Below are positions 42,930-51,018 of a DNA stretch of 64,000 nucleotides, in pieces. The DNA is from Streptomyces fulvoviolaceus (GTDB lineage: Bacteria; Actinomycetota; Actinomycetes; Streptomycetales; Streptomycetaceae). Position 1 is the stretch's first letter; each line of letters starts with the position of its first letter. A program made the translations under genes and the position numbers. Under the pieces are notes generated by a model. It was not told the DNA's origin. It saw only the letters and a program-made list of their open reading frames with translations, and ran no database searches. The DNA is taken from NCBI RefSeq assembly GCF_000718165.1, contig NZ_JOEY01000006.1:62001-126000 (forward strand), written 5' to 3'.

Positions 42930-44245
42930 CCGACCCCGACCTCGATGTCGAGGCGTTCCGGAAACGGGCGCTGACCACCCTCGTCACCGCCCGGGACCGC
43001 ACGACGCTCCTCACCTCCTGTGTGGAGGAGCCCGACCTCACCGCCCAGCACTCACCGCTCATGTCGCCGCTCGTGTGGGACCTCGCGCACATCGGCAACC
43101 AGGAGGAGCAGTGGCTGCTGCGGACCGTCGCAGGGCAGGAGGCGATACGGCCCGAGATCGACGGCATCTACGACGCCTTCGAGCACCCGCGCGCCGAACG
43201 CCCCTCCCTGCCCCTGCTGCCGCCCGCCGAGGCCCGCCGGTACGCGGCGGATGTGCGGGGCCGGGCCCTGGACGTGCTGGAGAGCACCGCGTTCCACGGG
43301 ACGCGGCTCACGGAGGCCGGGTTCGCCTTCGGGATGATCGCGCAGCACGAACAGCAGCACGACGAGACGATGCTGATCACCCATCAGCTCCGCAGGGGCC
43401 CCCAGGCCCTGACCGCCCCGGACCCGGAGCCCGCACCCCTGTTCACGGGTCCGGCCGAAGTCCTCGTCCCCGGCGGCCCGTTCACGATGGGCACCTCGTC
43501 CGAGCCGTGGGCCCTGGACAACGAAGGCCCGGCGCACCGACGCGAGGTGGCGCCCTTCCACATCGACACGACTCCGGTCACGAACGGCGCGTACAAGGCG
43601 TTCATCGAGGACGGCGGCTACGACGACGAGCGCTGGTGGACGCCTGCGGGCTGGGCACACATCCGCCAACACTCCATCCACGCACCGCTGTTCTGGCGCC
43701 GCGACGGCAAGCACTGGCTGCGGCGCCGCTTCGGCGTCACCGAGGTCGTGCCGGCCGACGAGCCGGTGGTGCACGTGTGCTGGTACGAGGCCGACGCCTA
43801 CGCCCGCTGGGCCGGGCGCAGGCTGCCCACGGAGGCCGAGTGGGAGAAGGCGGCCCGCCACGACCCCGCCGGTGACCGCTCGATGCGCTACCCGTGGGGC
43901 GACGCCGACCCGGCGCCCGAGCACGCGAACCTCGGCCAGCGGCATCTGCGCCCGGCCCCGGCAGGAAGCTACCCGGAGGGTGAATCGCCGCTGGGTGTAC
44001 GGCAGTTGATCGGTGACGTGTGGGAGTGGACGGCGAGCGACTTCCTGCCGTACCCGGGATTCAAGGCGTTCCCGTACAAGGAGTACTCGGAGGTCTTCTT
44101 CGGCCCCGACCACAAGGTGCTGCGCGGCGGTTCGTTCGCCGTGGACGCGGTGGCCTGCCGGGGCACGTTCCGCAACTGGGACTACCCGATCCGGCGGCAG
44201 ATCTTCTCCGGGTTCCGCACGGCCCGTTCCGCGGGAGCCGTCTGA
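42926..44245 (+). CDS. egtB: Sulfoxide synthase EgtB
   Basis: 439 residues: an N-terminal DinB_2 domain with the three iron-binding histidines visible (His55 in WDLAHIGNQ; His141 and His145 in AQHEQQHDE) and a C-terminal formylglycine-generating-type domain (about 175-435; VPGGPFTMGT, RLPTEAEWEKAAR, GDVWEWTASDF, LRGGSFAVD). It joins gamma-glutamylcysteine to hercynine with oxygen. It overlaps egtA by four bases and egtC by one. Confidence 0.95.
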   Translation: MTDPDLDVEAFRKRALTTLVTARDRTTLLTSCVEEPDLTAQHSPLMSPLVWDLAHIGNQEEQWLLRTVAGQEAIRPEIDGIYDAFEHPRAERPSLPLLPPAEARRYAADVRGRALDVLESTAFHGTRLTEAGFAFGMIAQHEQQHDETMLITHQLRRGPQALTAPDPEPAPLFTGPAEVLVPGGPFTMGTSSEPWALDNEGPAHRREVAPFHIDTTPVTNGAYKAFIEDGGYDDERWWTPAGWAHIRQHSIHAPLFWRRDGKHWLRRRFGVTEVVPADEPVVHVCWYEADAYARWAGRRLPTEAEWEKAARHDPAGDRSMRYPWGDADPAPEHANLGQRHLRPAPAGSYPEGESPLGVRQLIGDVWEWTASDFLPYPGFKAFPYKEYSEVFFGPDHKVLRGGSFAVDAVACRGTFRNWDYPIRRQIFSGFRTARSAGAV

Positions 44246-45036
44246 TGTGCCGTCATCTGGCGTACCTGGGACCCGAGGAGCCGCTCGGCCGGCTCCTCGT
44301 GGAACCCCCGCACAGCCTGTACCGGCAGTCGTGGGCACCTCGACGCCAGCGGTACGGCACCGTCAACGCGGATGGTTTCGGGGTCGGTTGGTACGCCGAG
44401 GGCGATCCCGTGCCGGCTCGCTACCGCCGGGCCGGTCCCATCTGGGCGGACCTGTCGTTCGCGGACCTGGCCCGGGTCGTCCGCTCGGGGGCCGCGCTGG
44501 CCGCCGTACGGGACGCGACCCTGGCGGGTGCCGACGCGGAGGCCGCGGCGGCGCCGTACGCCACGGGCCCGTGGCTGTTCAGCCACAACGGTGCCGTGGC
44601 GGGCTGGCCCCGCTCGCTGGCCGGCCTCACCCAGACCCTGCCCCCGGCGGACCTGCTGTCGATGGAGGCCCGCAATGACTCCGCGTTCGTGTGGGCGCTG
44701 GTCCTGAACCGGCTGCGCGGCGGCGACGAGGAGGGACAGGCGCTGGCCGAGACGGTCCTGGAGGTCGCCGCGGCGGCCCCCGCCTCCCGGCTCAACCTGC
44801 TCCTGACCAACGGCGAGTCCATCGCCGCGACCGCCTGGGGCGACACCCTCTGGTACCTGTCGCGCCCGGGCCACAGCACGGTCGTGGCCTCCGAGCCCTA
44901 CGACGACGATCCGCACTGGCAGGAGGTGCCCGACCGCACCCTGCTCGCGGCGAGCCGCACCGACGTACTCCTCACCCCGCTCAAGGAACCGAGCGACGCC
45001 CTGGCCCCCGCACCATCGAAGGAGCCCAGCACGTGA
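44245..45036 (+). CDS. egtC: Gamma-glutamyl-hercynylcysteine sulfoxide hydrolase EgtC
   Basis: 263 residues of the class II glutamine amidotransferase fold with catalytic Cys2 after initiator Met (MCRHLAYLG), NADGFGVGWY, FSHNGAVAG and ARNDSAFVWAL. It removes glutamate from the EgtB product. TGATG overlap with egtB and GTGA overlap with egtD show tight coupling. Confidence 0.95.
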   Translation: MCRHLAYLGPEEPLGRLLVEPPHSLYRQSWAPRRQRYGTVNADGFGVGWYAEGDPVPARYRRAGPIWADLSFADLARVVRSGAALAAVRDATLAGADAEAAAAPYATGPWLFSHNGAVAGWPRSLAGLTQTLPPADLLSMEARNDSAFVWALVLNRLRGGDEEGQALAETVLEVAAAAPASRLNLLLTNGESIAATAWGDTLWYLSRPGHSTVVASEPYDDDPHWQEVPDRTLLAASRTDVLLTPLKEPSDALAPAPSKEPST

Positions 45037-45995
45037 GTCCGTTCCTTCTCACCCGCACCCTGCCCGAGGACGCCACCGAGGCCGCGCTGCGCGCCGACGT
45101 CCTCAAGGGCCTGACCCACACGCCCAAGACGCTGCCGCCGAAGTGGTTCTACGACGCGCACGGCAGCGAACTCTTCGAGCAGATCACCGAGTTGCCCGAG
45201 TACTACCCCACCCGTGCCGAACGGGAGATCCTCGTCGACCGCTCCGGCGAGATCGCGGCGGCCACACAGGCCCGCACCCTCGTCGAGCTGGGCTCGGGGT
45301 CCTCGGAGAAGACCCGCCACCTGATCGCCGCGCTCACGGACCTGGAGATGTACGTCCCGGTCGACGTCAGCGAGAGCGCGCTCACCCAGGCCGGGCACGC
45401 ACTCATCGCCGAGCGGCGCGGTCTGGACGTGCACGCGCTGATCGCCGACTTCACGGCGCGGCTGGAGCTGCCGGAGACCCCGGGTCCCCGGCTGCTGGCG
45501 TTCCTCGGCGGCACGATCGGCAACCTGCTGCCGGTCGAGCGCGCCGCGTTCCTGGCCTCCGTCCGGTCCCTGCTCTCCCCCGGCGACGCGCTGCTGCTCG
45601 GCACGGACCTGGTCAAGGACGAGAAGGTCCTGGTCAGGGCGTACGACGACGCGGCCGGAGTGACGGCCGCGTTCAACAAGAACGTCCTGGTCGTCGTCAA
45701 CCGCGAGCTGGGCGCCGACTTCGATCCCGACGCCTTCGACCACGTGGCGCTGTGGGACACCGAGCACGAGTGGATCGAGATGCGGCTGCGTTCCCGTACG
45801 GAACAGACCGTGAAGATCCCGGCGCTCGATCTCGCCGTGGACTTCGCGGCGGGCGAGGAATTGCACACCGAGGTGTCGGCGAAGTTCCGGAAGGAGGGCG
45901 TCCGTGCCGAACTGTCCGCCGCGGGGCTGGAGTTGGCCCACTGGTGGACGGACGGCGAGGGCCGTTTCGCGCTGTCACTGAGCAGGGTGCGGTGA
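45033..45995 (+). CDS. egtD: L-histidine N-alpha-methyltransferase EgtD
   Basis: 320 residues with the DUF2260/EgtD signature: PPKWFYDAHGSELFEQITEL then PEYYPTRAE, the SAM site VELGSGSSEKTRHLI, FLGGTIGNL, and GTDLVKDEKVL. It trimethylates histidine to hercynine, the first pathway step, although it is the last gene here. The GTG at 45033 follows AAGGAG within egtC. No egtE is adjacent; the final C-S lyase step must be encoded elsewhere, as in other Streptomyces. Confidence 0.95.
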   Translation: MSPFLLTRTLPEDATEAALRADVLKGLTHTPKTLPPKWFYDAHGSELFEQITELPEYYPTRAEREILVDRSGEIAAATQARTLVELGSGSSEKTRHLIAALTDLEMYVPVDVSESALTQAGHALIAERRGLDVHALIADFTARLELPETPGPRLLAFLGGTIGNLLPVERAAFLASVRSLLSPGDALLLGTDLVKDEKVLVRAYDDAAGVTAAFNKNVLVVVNRELGADFDPDAFDHVALWDTEHEWIEMRLRSRTEQTVKIPALDLAVDFAAGEELHTEVSAKFRKEGVRAELSAAGLELAHWWTDGEGRFALSLSRVR

Positions 45996-46077
45996 CAGAC
46001 GGCTCGCGCTCCACGGCAGCCTGAGGCACGGTGGAGTGACGCGTGACACAGCCGTCACCGCGGAGAGGAGCACCCGC

Positions 46078-46293
46078 ATGTCGAACCACACGTACCGGGT
46101 CACGGAGATCGTCGGCACCTCGCCCGACAGCGTCGACCAGGCCGTGCGCAACGGGATCACCCGTGCCTCGCAGACCCTGCGCAACCTGGACTGGTTCGAG
46201 GTGACCCAGGTGCGGGGCCAGATCGAGGACGGGCAGATCCAGCACTGGCAGGTGGGCCTGAAGGTCGGCTTCCGACTGGAGGAGTCCGACTGA
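46078..46293 (+). CDS. Dodecin family flavin-binding protein
   Basis: 71 residues with the dodecin pattern: TYRVTEIVGTSPDSVDQAVR, ASQTLRNLDWFEVTQVRG and HWQVGLKVGFRLE. Dodecins form 12-subunit spheres that store or buffer riboflavin, FMN or CoA. The Trp of LDWFEV is the residue that stacks on flavin in this family. The ATG follows GGAGAGGAG. Single gene with no operon partners. Confidence 0.93.
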   Translation: MSNHTYRVTEIVGTSPDSVDQAVRNGITRASQTLRNLDWFEVTQVRGQIEDGQIQHWQVGLKVGFRLEESD

Positions 46294-46308
46294 CGTTCCA
46301 CAAGACGC

Positions 46309-46800
46309 TCAGGTCCGCCCCTCCCGCTCCTGCGCGCTCTCCAGCGCGGCGGAAGGGGCGGTCCAGCGCGCCCGTACGACGGTGAATCCCGCCCGTTCGG
46401 CGTCCTCGCAGACCAGCTCGTCGTCGTCCACCAGCACGCGCATCTCTCGGGTACGGGCGAGCCGCTTGAGGATCTCCAGCTTGGTGCGCCGGGCGGGCCG
46501 CCGGTCGTCATTGCGCCGCATGAACACCCGCCCCTCGGGCAGCCCCTGCGCGGCGAGCCACTCCAGCGTGTCCCGACGGCAGCGCTCGGGCCGGCCGGTG
46601 AGGTAGACGACCTCGCACTCCTCGGCGCACTCCAGCACCAGCGCGATGCCCTCCGGGATCGGCGGGTCCTCGGGCGCGGCGGCGAAGAAGGCGTCCCAGT
46701 CACGCGGCTTGCGCTCCAGGAAGCGTTGCCGGTGGGACGTGTCCGCGAGGGTGTTGTCCAGGTCGAACACGGCGAGGGGACTCTTGCTGCTGTCGGTCAC
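46309..46800 (-). CDS. HAD-superfamily phosphatase, polynucleotide kinase 3'-phosphatase-like
   Basis: 163 residues with the HAD motifs: AVFDLDNTLADTSHR (nucleophile Asp), VVYLTGRPERCRRDT (motif II) and VLVDDDELVCEDA (motif IV), plus RRNDDRRPARRTKLEIL. This pattern matches the phosphatase half of T4-like polynucleotide kinases. It could process nucleic-acid ends or small phosphoesters. The GTG start at 46800 has no obvious ribosome site. It lies 22 bases downstream of the co-directional hydrolase gene. Confidence 0.82.
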   Translation of the reverse strand: MTDSSKSPLAVFDLDNTLADTSHRQRFLERKPRDWDAFFAAAPEDPPIPEGIALVLECAEECEVVYLTGRPERCRRDTLEWLAAQGLPEGRVFMRRNDDRRPARRTKLEILKRLARTREMRVLVDDDELVCEDAERAGFTVVRARWTAPSAALESAQEREGRT

Positions 46801-46822
46801 CCGTCCACCCTAGACAGGGGCG

Positions 46823-47656
46823 CTACCGCTGGTCCTGGAGGAAGGCGATGAGGGCGGCGGTGAGTTCGGCGGGGGCGTCCTCCTGGACGAGATGGCCGGC
46901 GCCGGCAATCGGTTCCAGTCGCGCACCCGGGATGCGGGCGACGAGCTCGTGTCCCTTCGCCGGGGGGATCCAGGTGTCGTCCTGGCCCCAGCACACCAGG
47001 ACGGGGATGCCGATCTCGCCGTAGCGGTCCTGCACTTCGTCGGTGTGAAGCTGGTCGGCCTGGGCGATCTGCCGGTAGAAGGCCGCCTGACCCAAGTCGT
47101 CGAGCCAGGGCCTGACGAGCTGGTCCAGGACGGCGGGATGCAGGCCGGGGCTGCTGGCCGAGCCGACGTACTCGCGCACCAGAGCGCGGTGCAGTGCGGG
47201 CGGCAGTTGCTCGAAGACGTCGGAGTGCTCGCCGACGAGCCGGAAGAACGGGGAGCCCCACGGGGCCAGCGCGACCGGATCGACCAGGGCGAGTGCACGG
47301 TAGCGGGCCCCGTGCAGCAGTTGGGCCCGCAAGGAGACGGCGCCGCCGAAGTCGTGGGCCACCACCAGCGGTTGGGCGAGGCCCCAGTGGGCCAGGAGCT
47401 CGGTGAAAACTCTGCCCTGGGCCGCCAGGGAGACGTCCTGGCCCGCGAACATCTGCGACGCACCGTAGCCGGGCATGTCCCACACGAACACCTGGTACCG
47501 GTGGGCGAGCGAGCGGGCGACGGCACGCCAGACGTACGAGGAGAAGGGCGTGCCATGGAGGAGGACGACCGGATCCCGGCCGGGCTCTCCGAGGCTGTCC
47601 CAGCGGACGTCGCCGGAGGTGCTGCGGAACGTCTCGGTCAGCGGCCAATCACTCAC
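46823..47656 (-). CDS. Alpha/beta hydrolase with Asp nucleophile (haloalkane dehalogenase/epoxide hydrolase-like)
   Basis: 277 residues. The oxyanion motif HGTPFSS is at 34-40, the nucleophile elbow AHDFGG has Asp102 instead of Ser, an acidic residue lies near GQDDTWIP (Asp226/227) and the catalytic His is 255 (AGAGHLVQED). An Asp nucleophile is typical of haloalkane dehalogenases, fluoroacetate dehalogenases and epoxide hydrolases. The GTG start follows GGAGCAG. It is co-directional with the HAD gene and probably cytoplasmic. Confidence 0.85.
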   Translation of the reverse strand: MSDWPLTETFRSTSGDVRWDSLGEPGRDPVVLLHGTPFSSYVWRAVARSLAHRYQVFVWDMPGYGASQMFAGQDVSLAAQGRVFTELLAHWGLAQPLVVAHDFGGAVSLRAQLLHGARYRALALVDPVALAPWGSPFFRLVGEHSDVFEQLPPALHRALVREYVGSASSPGLHPAVLDQLVRPWLDDLGQAAFYRQIAQADQLHTDEVQDRYGEIGIPVLVCWGQDDTWIPPAKGHELVARIPGARLEPIAGAGHLVQEDAPAELTAALIAFLQDQR

Positions 47657-47838
47657 GGGGCTGCTCCTCGGCGTAGAACGGCCCCGGCGTGCGGGTCCGG
47701 TCCGGCGGTGACCGGACCGACGGGCCCGAAACGTGACGTGGCCACGCTAGCGAACCACCAGCTCCGGGCGGGCAACCTTCGCGCCGCCGGCGGCCACTCC
47801 TGGGCGACAGAACAGTCGGTTCGAGGGCGGGAGACCCC

Positions 47839-49041
47839 ATGCGCAACACGGCGATCTGGACGGCGGCACTGGTGGGCGCCGTGCTGGTGACGGCATTACC
47901 GGCGAGCCAGGCGTCCGCGGCGCCGACGACCCTGATCGTGGCCACGAACGGTGACGACTCCGCCCCCGGAACGCTCGCCCAGCCCCTCAGGACCATCCAG
48001 AAGGCCGTGGACCTGGCCGCCCCCGGCGACACCATCGCCGTACGCGCGGGCACCTACGCCCTCACCGACAACATCACCATCGCCACCTCGGGCACCGCGT
48101 CGCAGCCCATCTCCCTCGGTGCCTACCAGGGCGAGCGGGTCGTGATCGACGGCGAGCAGCTGGCCGCGAGCCACACCCCGGTCGGCGGCAGCATCCCCCG
48201 GGCCGAGCGCGGGGCGATCCACCAGGAGGCGTCGTACTGGCGGATCTCGGATCTGGAGATCGTGAACGGCCCCTACGGGGTGTACTGCGACGGCTGCAAC
48301 GGCAGTGTCTTCGCGCGTCTGAAGACCCACGACAACTACGAGTCCGGCTTCCAGCTCCAGGGCGCCTCCAGCGACAACCAGATCCTCAACCTGGACAGTC
48401 ACTCCAACCGCGACCCGCGCAAGAACGGCGAGAGCGCGGACGGTCTCGCCATCAAGGAGGGCAGCGGCACGGGCAACGTGGTGCGGGGCGCCCGTCTGTG
48501 GAACAACGTCGACGACGGCTTCGACGACTGGAAGTTCACCTCGCCCGTCCTGATCGAGAACACGGTCGCGTACGGCAACGGCTTCAACCGCTGGGACTTC
48601 CCCGACTTCGCGGGCGACGGCAACGGCTTCAAGCTCGGTGGCGGCAGCCCGGCGCCGGCGGTCGCGCACACCCTGCGGAACAGCGTCGCCTTCAAGAACG
48701 CGGCGCACGGCATCACGGACAACGGCAACACGGGCGCCCTCGCCCTGACCCGCAACACGACGTGGGCCAACGGCGGCACCGGTTTCGACGTCGACGTCTC
48801 GGGCGGTACCGCCACGCTCACGGCCAACCTGTCGGTCGCCGACACGAAAGCCGCCGCCCTCGGTTCGGCGACCGTGTCCAGCGGCAACTCATGGGATCTG
48901 GGCGGTACTTGGAACGCGTCATCGGTGCTGAGCACGGACCCGGCACCCCTCACGGCGGCACGCAAGGCCGACGGGTCCCTGCCGTCCGCGCCGTCGTTCC
49001 TCGTGCCGCGCAACGGGGCGAGCATCGGGGCGAGGTTCTGA
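47839..49041 (+). CDS. Secreted PL9-like pectate lyase / right-handed beta-helix protein
   Basis: 400 residues. A Sec signal (AALVGAVLVTALPASQASA) is followed by a parallel beta-helix: LAQPLRTIQKAVDLAAPGDT then IAVRAGTY, DDGFDDWKFTSPV, and GDGNGFKLGGGSPAP. The last two motifs, with paired Asp and Lys in a calcium site, are characteristic of polysaccharide lyase family 9. It probably cuts polygalacturonate outside the cell. The ATG at 47839 follows GGGAGA. Together with the GH43-AbfB gene it points to plant cell-wall use. Confidence 0.85.
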   Translation: MRNTAIWTAALVGAVLVTALPASQASAAPTTLIVATNGDDSAPGTLAQPLRTIQKAVDLAAPGDTIAVRAGTYALTDNITIATSGTASQPISLGAYQGERVVIDGEQLAASHTPVGGSIPRAERGAIHQEASYWRISDLEIVNGPYGVYCDGCNGSVFARLKTHDNYESGFQLQGASSDNQILNLDSHSNRDPRKNGESADGLAIKEGSGTGNVVRGARLWNNVDDGFDDWKFTSPVLIENTVAYGNGFNRWDFPDFAGDGNGFKLGGGSPAPAVAHTLRNSVAFKNAAHGITDNGNTGALALTRNTTWANGGTGFDVDVSGGTATLTANLSVADTKAAALGSATVSSGNSWDLGGTWNASSVLSTDPAPLTAARKADGSLPSAPSFLVPRNGASIGARF

Positions 49042-49096
49042 CCGGTGGAGGACCCCGCCGTGACCGGGTGATCGCCGGACACCGCATGCTTCTCCC

Positions 49097-49534
49097 ATGC
49101 CTTCCACCCTGATCGGCGCCGCCCGGCAGCGCCCCTGCACCCTCGTCGTGTGCCGGGGCTGCTGCTGTGGCGACCCGCGCAAGCTCCCCCAGTCTCGGCT
49201 TCGCTCGACCGGGGGGACCCCCATCGGCACCGACCACGCCTGGCAGCTGGAGCGGCTGCGCGCGGCGGCGGCCGAGCACGGTTTCCAGGTGCGGACGACG
49301 GACTGCCTCGGCCCCTGCGACCAGGCCAACGTCATCGTCGTCCAGCCCTCGGCCGCGGGACGCCGGGCCGGCGGACGGGCCACCTGGGTCGGCTTCGCGA
49401 TGGACGACGACTGCACGGAGGAGATCCTGCAGTGGGCGGCCGCGGGCGGGCCGGGGGTCGCCGAGCCGCCCGTCACGCTGGAGTTGCAGTTCATCCAGCC
49501 GCCGCGGGACGCGCGCGTACGGTCCCGCCGCTGA
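49097..49534 (+). CDS. (2Fe-2S) ferredoxin-like protein with thioredoxin-fold pattern
   Basis: 145 residues with cysteines [13 protein letters not shown] near the N-terminus and [18 protein letters not shown] in the middle, the spacing of thioredoxin-like [2Fe-2S] ferredoxins. The C-terminus is [12 protein letters not shown]. Its role is unknown. It lies directly before the candidate Zur box and the rpmF-cobW pair, so a link with metal homeostasis or cobalamin is possible. The start is uncertain because no ribosome site precedes the ATG. Confidence 0.7.
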   Translation: MPSTLIGAARQRPCTLVVCRGCCCGDPRKLPQSRLRSTGGTPIGTDHAWQLERLRAAAAEHGFQVRTTDCLGPCDQANVIVVQPSAAGRRAGGRATWVGFAMDDDCTEEILQWAAAGGPGVAEPPVTLELQFIQPPRDARVRSRR

Positions 49535-49552
49535 CGCCCGACGGCTAATTGC

Positions 49553-49570
49553 TAATGGGATCCATTTTCA
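49553..49570 (-). promoter_or_regulatory. Candidate Zur box upstream of rpmF-cobW
   Basis: On the minus strand the sequence reads TGAAAATGGATCCCATTA, close to the Streptomyces Zur consensus TGAAAATnATTTTCA in its left half. It lies 41 bases before the rpmF start, in an AT-rich gap. The gene pair it precedes is the standard Zur-regulated set. Assignment by eye. Confidence 0.6.
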
Positions 49571-49611
49571 TGTAGCGTCCTCGGTGCCCACCTACCGAGG
49601 AAGGTCCCGTC

Positions 49612-49782
49612 ATGGCTGTTCCCAAGCGGAAGATGTCCCGCAGCAACACCCGCCACCGCCGCGCGCAGTGGAAGGCCGCCACGCCGCACCTCGTGCCGGT
49701 CACGATCGACGGCGTCGCGCACCTCGTCCCGCAGAACCTCGTCAAGGCGTACGAGCGCGGGCTGCTGCGCCCCGAGGGCTGA
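49612..49782 (+). CDS. rpmF: Ribosomal protein L32, zinc-free (C-minus) paralogue
   Basis: 56 residues: the L32 start [20 protein letters not shown] and [20 protein letters not shown]. No cysteine is present, so the zinc ribbon of normal L32 is lost. Such paralogues replace the zinc form in ribosomes during zinc starvation and free zinc. The ATG follows GAGGAAGG. A candidate Zur box and the downstream cobW gene (five-base gap) support that role. Confidence 0.95.
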   Translation: MAVPKRKMSRSNTRHRRAQWKAATPHLVPVTIDGVAHLVPQNLVKAYERGLLRPEG

Positions 49783-49787
49783 CCGGG

Positions 49788-50966
49788 ATGTCGTACGACC
49801 GCCTGCCCGTCACCGTCCTGTCCGGCTTCCTCGGCGCGGGCAAGACCACGCTCCTCAACCATGTCCTCGCCAACCGCGAGGGGTTGCGGGTCGCCGTCAT
49901 CGTCAACGACATGAGCGAGGTCAACATCGACGCGGCACTGGTGCGCGGCGGCGAGGCCGCGCTCTCGCGGACCGAGGAACGCCTGGTCGAGATGACCAAC
50001 GGCTGCATCTGCTGCACCCTGCGGGACGACCTGCTGGAGGAGGTGGACCGGCTGGCCCGCGAGGGCCGCTTCGACCACCTGCTCATCGAGTCCTCCGGCA
50101 TCTCCGAACCCATGCCCGTGGCGGCCACCTTCGCCTTCGCCCGTGACGACGGCGCCACGCTCGGGGACGTGGCCCGGCTGGACACCATGGTCACCGTCGT
50201 CGACGCGGCCAACTTCCTGCCCGAGCTGGACGGTGGCGACGAACTCGCCGAGCGCGGCCTCGCCCCGTTCGAGGACGACGAACGCACCGTCAGCGATCTG
50301 CTCGTCGACCAGGTCGAGTTCGCCGACGTCATCGTGCTCAACAAACTCGACCTGGTCGACGCGGAGCCCGCGACGCGGCTGCGGGCGGCACTCACACGTC
50401 TCAACCCGGTCGCCCGGATCGTCGAGGCCACGCACGGCAAGGTGGCGCTCCAAGAGGTGCTGGGCACCCGCCTGTTCGACCTGGAGCGCGCCCAACAGGC
50501 TCCAGGCTGGGTGCAGGAGCTCAACGGCGACCACGTACCGGAGACCGAGGAGTACGGCGTCTCCTCGACCGTCTTCCACTCCCAACTGCCCTTCCACCCC
50601 GGCCGGTTGTGGACGTTCGTCACGGAGGAACTCGACGGCGGCGCCCACGGGCGGATCCTCCGCTCGAAGGGCTTCTTCACCCTGGCCAGTCGGCCCCGGG
50701 TGACGGGTCTGTGGTCCCAGGCCGGTTCGGTGGCCCGCTTCGAGCCGTCCGCAGCCCGCGACACCGACGCCCCGTACGCGCAGGAGCTGGTCTTCATCGG
50801 CACCGGCCTGGACGCGGAGGCACTGCGCACCGCCCTTTCCGGCTGCCTCATGGCGTACGGCGAGAAGCTTCCGGCCGACGACCCGTTCCCGGCCTGGGAC
50901 ACCTACGGCATCGACGAGGCCTGCGACCACGAGCACGCGGGCCGGCTCCAGGCCACCGCGTCCTGA
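49788..50966 (+). CDS. CobW/COG0523 GTPase, probable zinc metallochaperone
   Basis: 392 residues. The P-loop GTPase start is [29 protein letters not shown] carries the metal-binding CxCC (Cys73, 75, 76); [11 protein letters not shown] and [11 protein letters not shown] are the later nucleotide motifs. A CobW C-terminal domain follows at about 270-370 ([18 protein letters not shown]). The His-rich tail (CDHEHAG) may bind metal. These proteins insert or traffic zinc, and the gene follows the zinc-free L32 with a five-base gap, so it is probably zinc-responsive. Confidence 0.9.
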   Translation: MSYDRLPVTVLSGFLGAGKTTLLNHVLANREGLRVAVIVNDMSEVNIDAALVRGGEAALSRTEERLVEMTNGCICCTLRDDLLEEVDRLAREGRFDHLLIESSGISEPMPVAATFAFARDDGATLGDVARLDTMVTVVDAANFLPELDGGDELAERGLAPFEDDERTVSDLLVDQVEFADVIVLNKLDLVDAEPATRLRAALTRLNPVARIVEATHGKVALQEVLGTRLFDLERAQQAPGWVQELNGDHVPETEEYGVSSTVFHSQLPFHPGRLWTFVTEELDGGAHGRILRSKGFFTLASRPRVTGLWSQAGSVARFEPSAARDTDAPYAQELVFIGTGLDAEALRTALSGCLMAYGEKLPADDPFPAWDTYGIDEACDHEHAGRLQATAS

Positions 50967-51018
50967 CTATCCTGAAGGCGGACGGTCCTGCTCGCGGCGA
51001 GCGAGAAGGGAGCCGCGT

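Noticed and set aside
41750..44245. Apparent egtA-egtB fusion frame starting at 41750
   Set aside because: The part before 42926 is the +1 shadow of egtA; the ATGA overlap and the DinB-fold start fix the egtB start.
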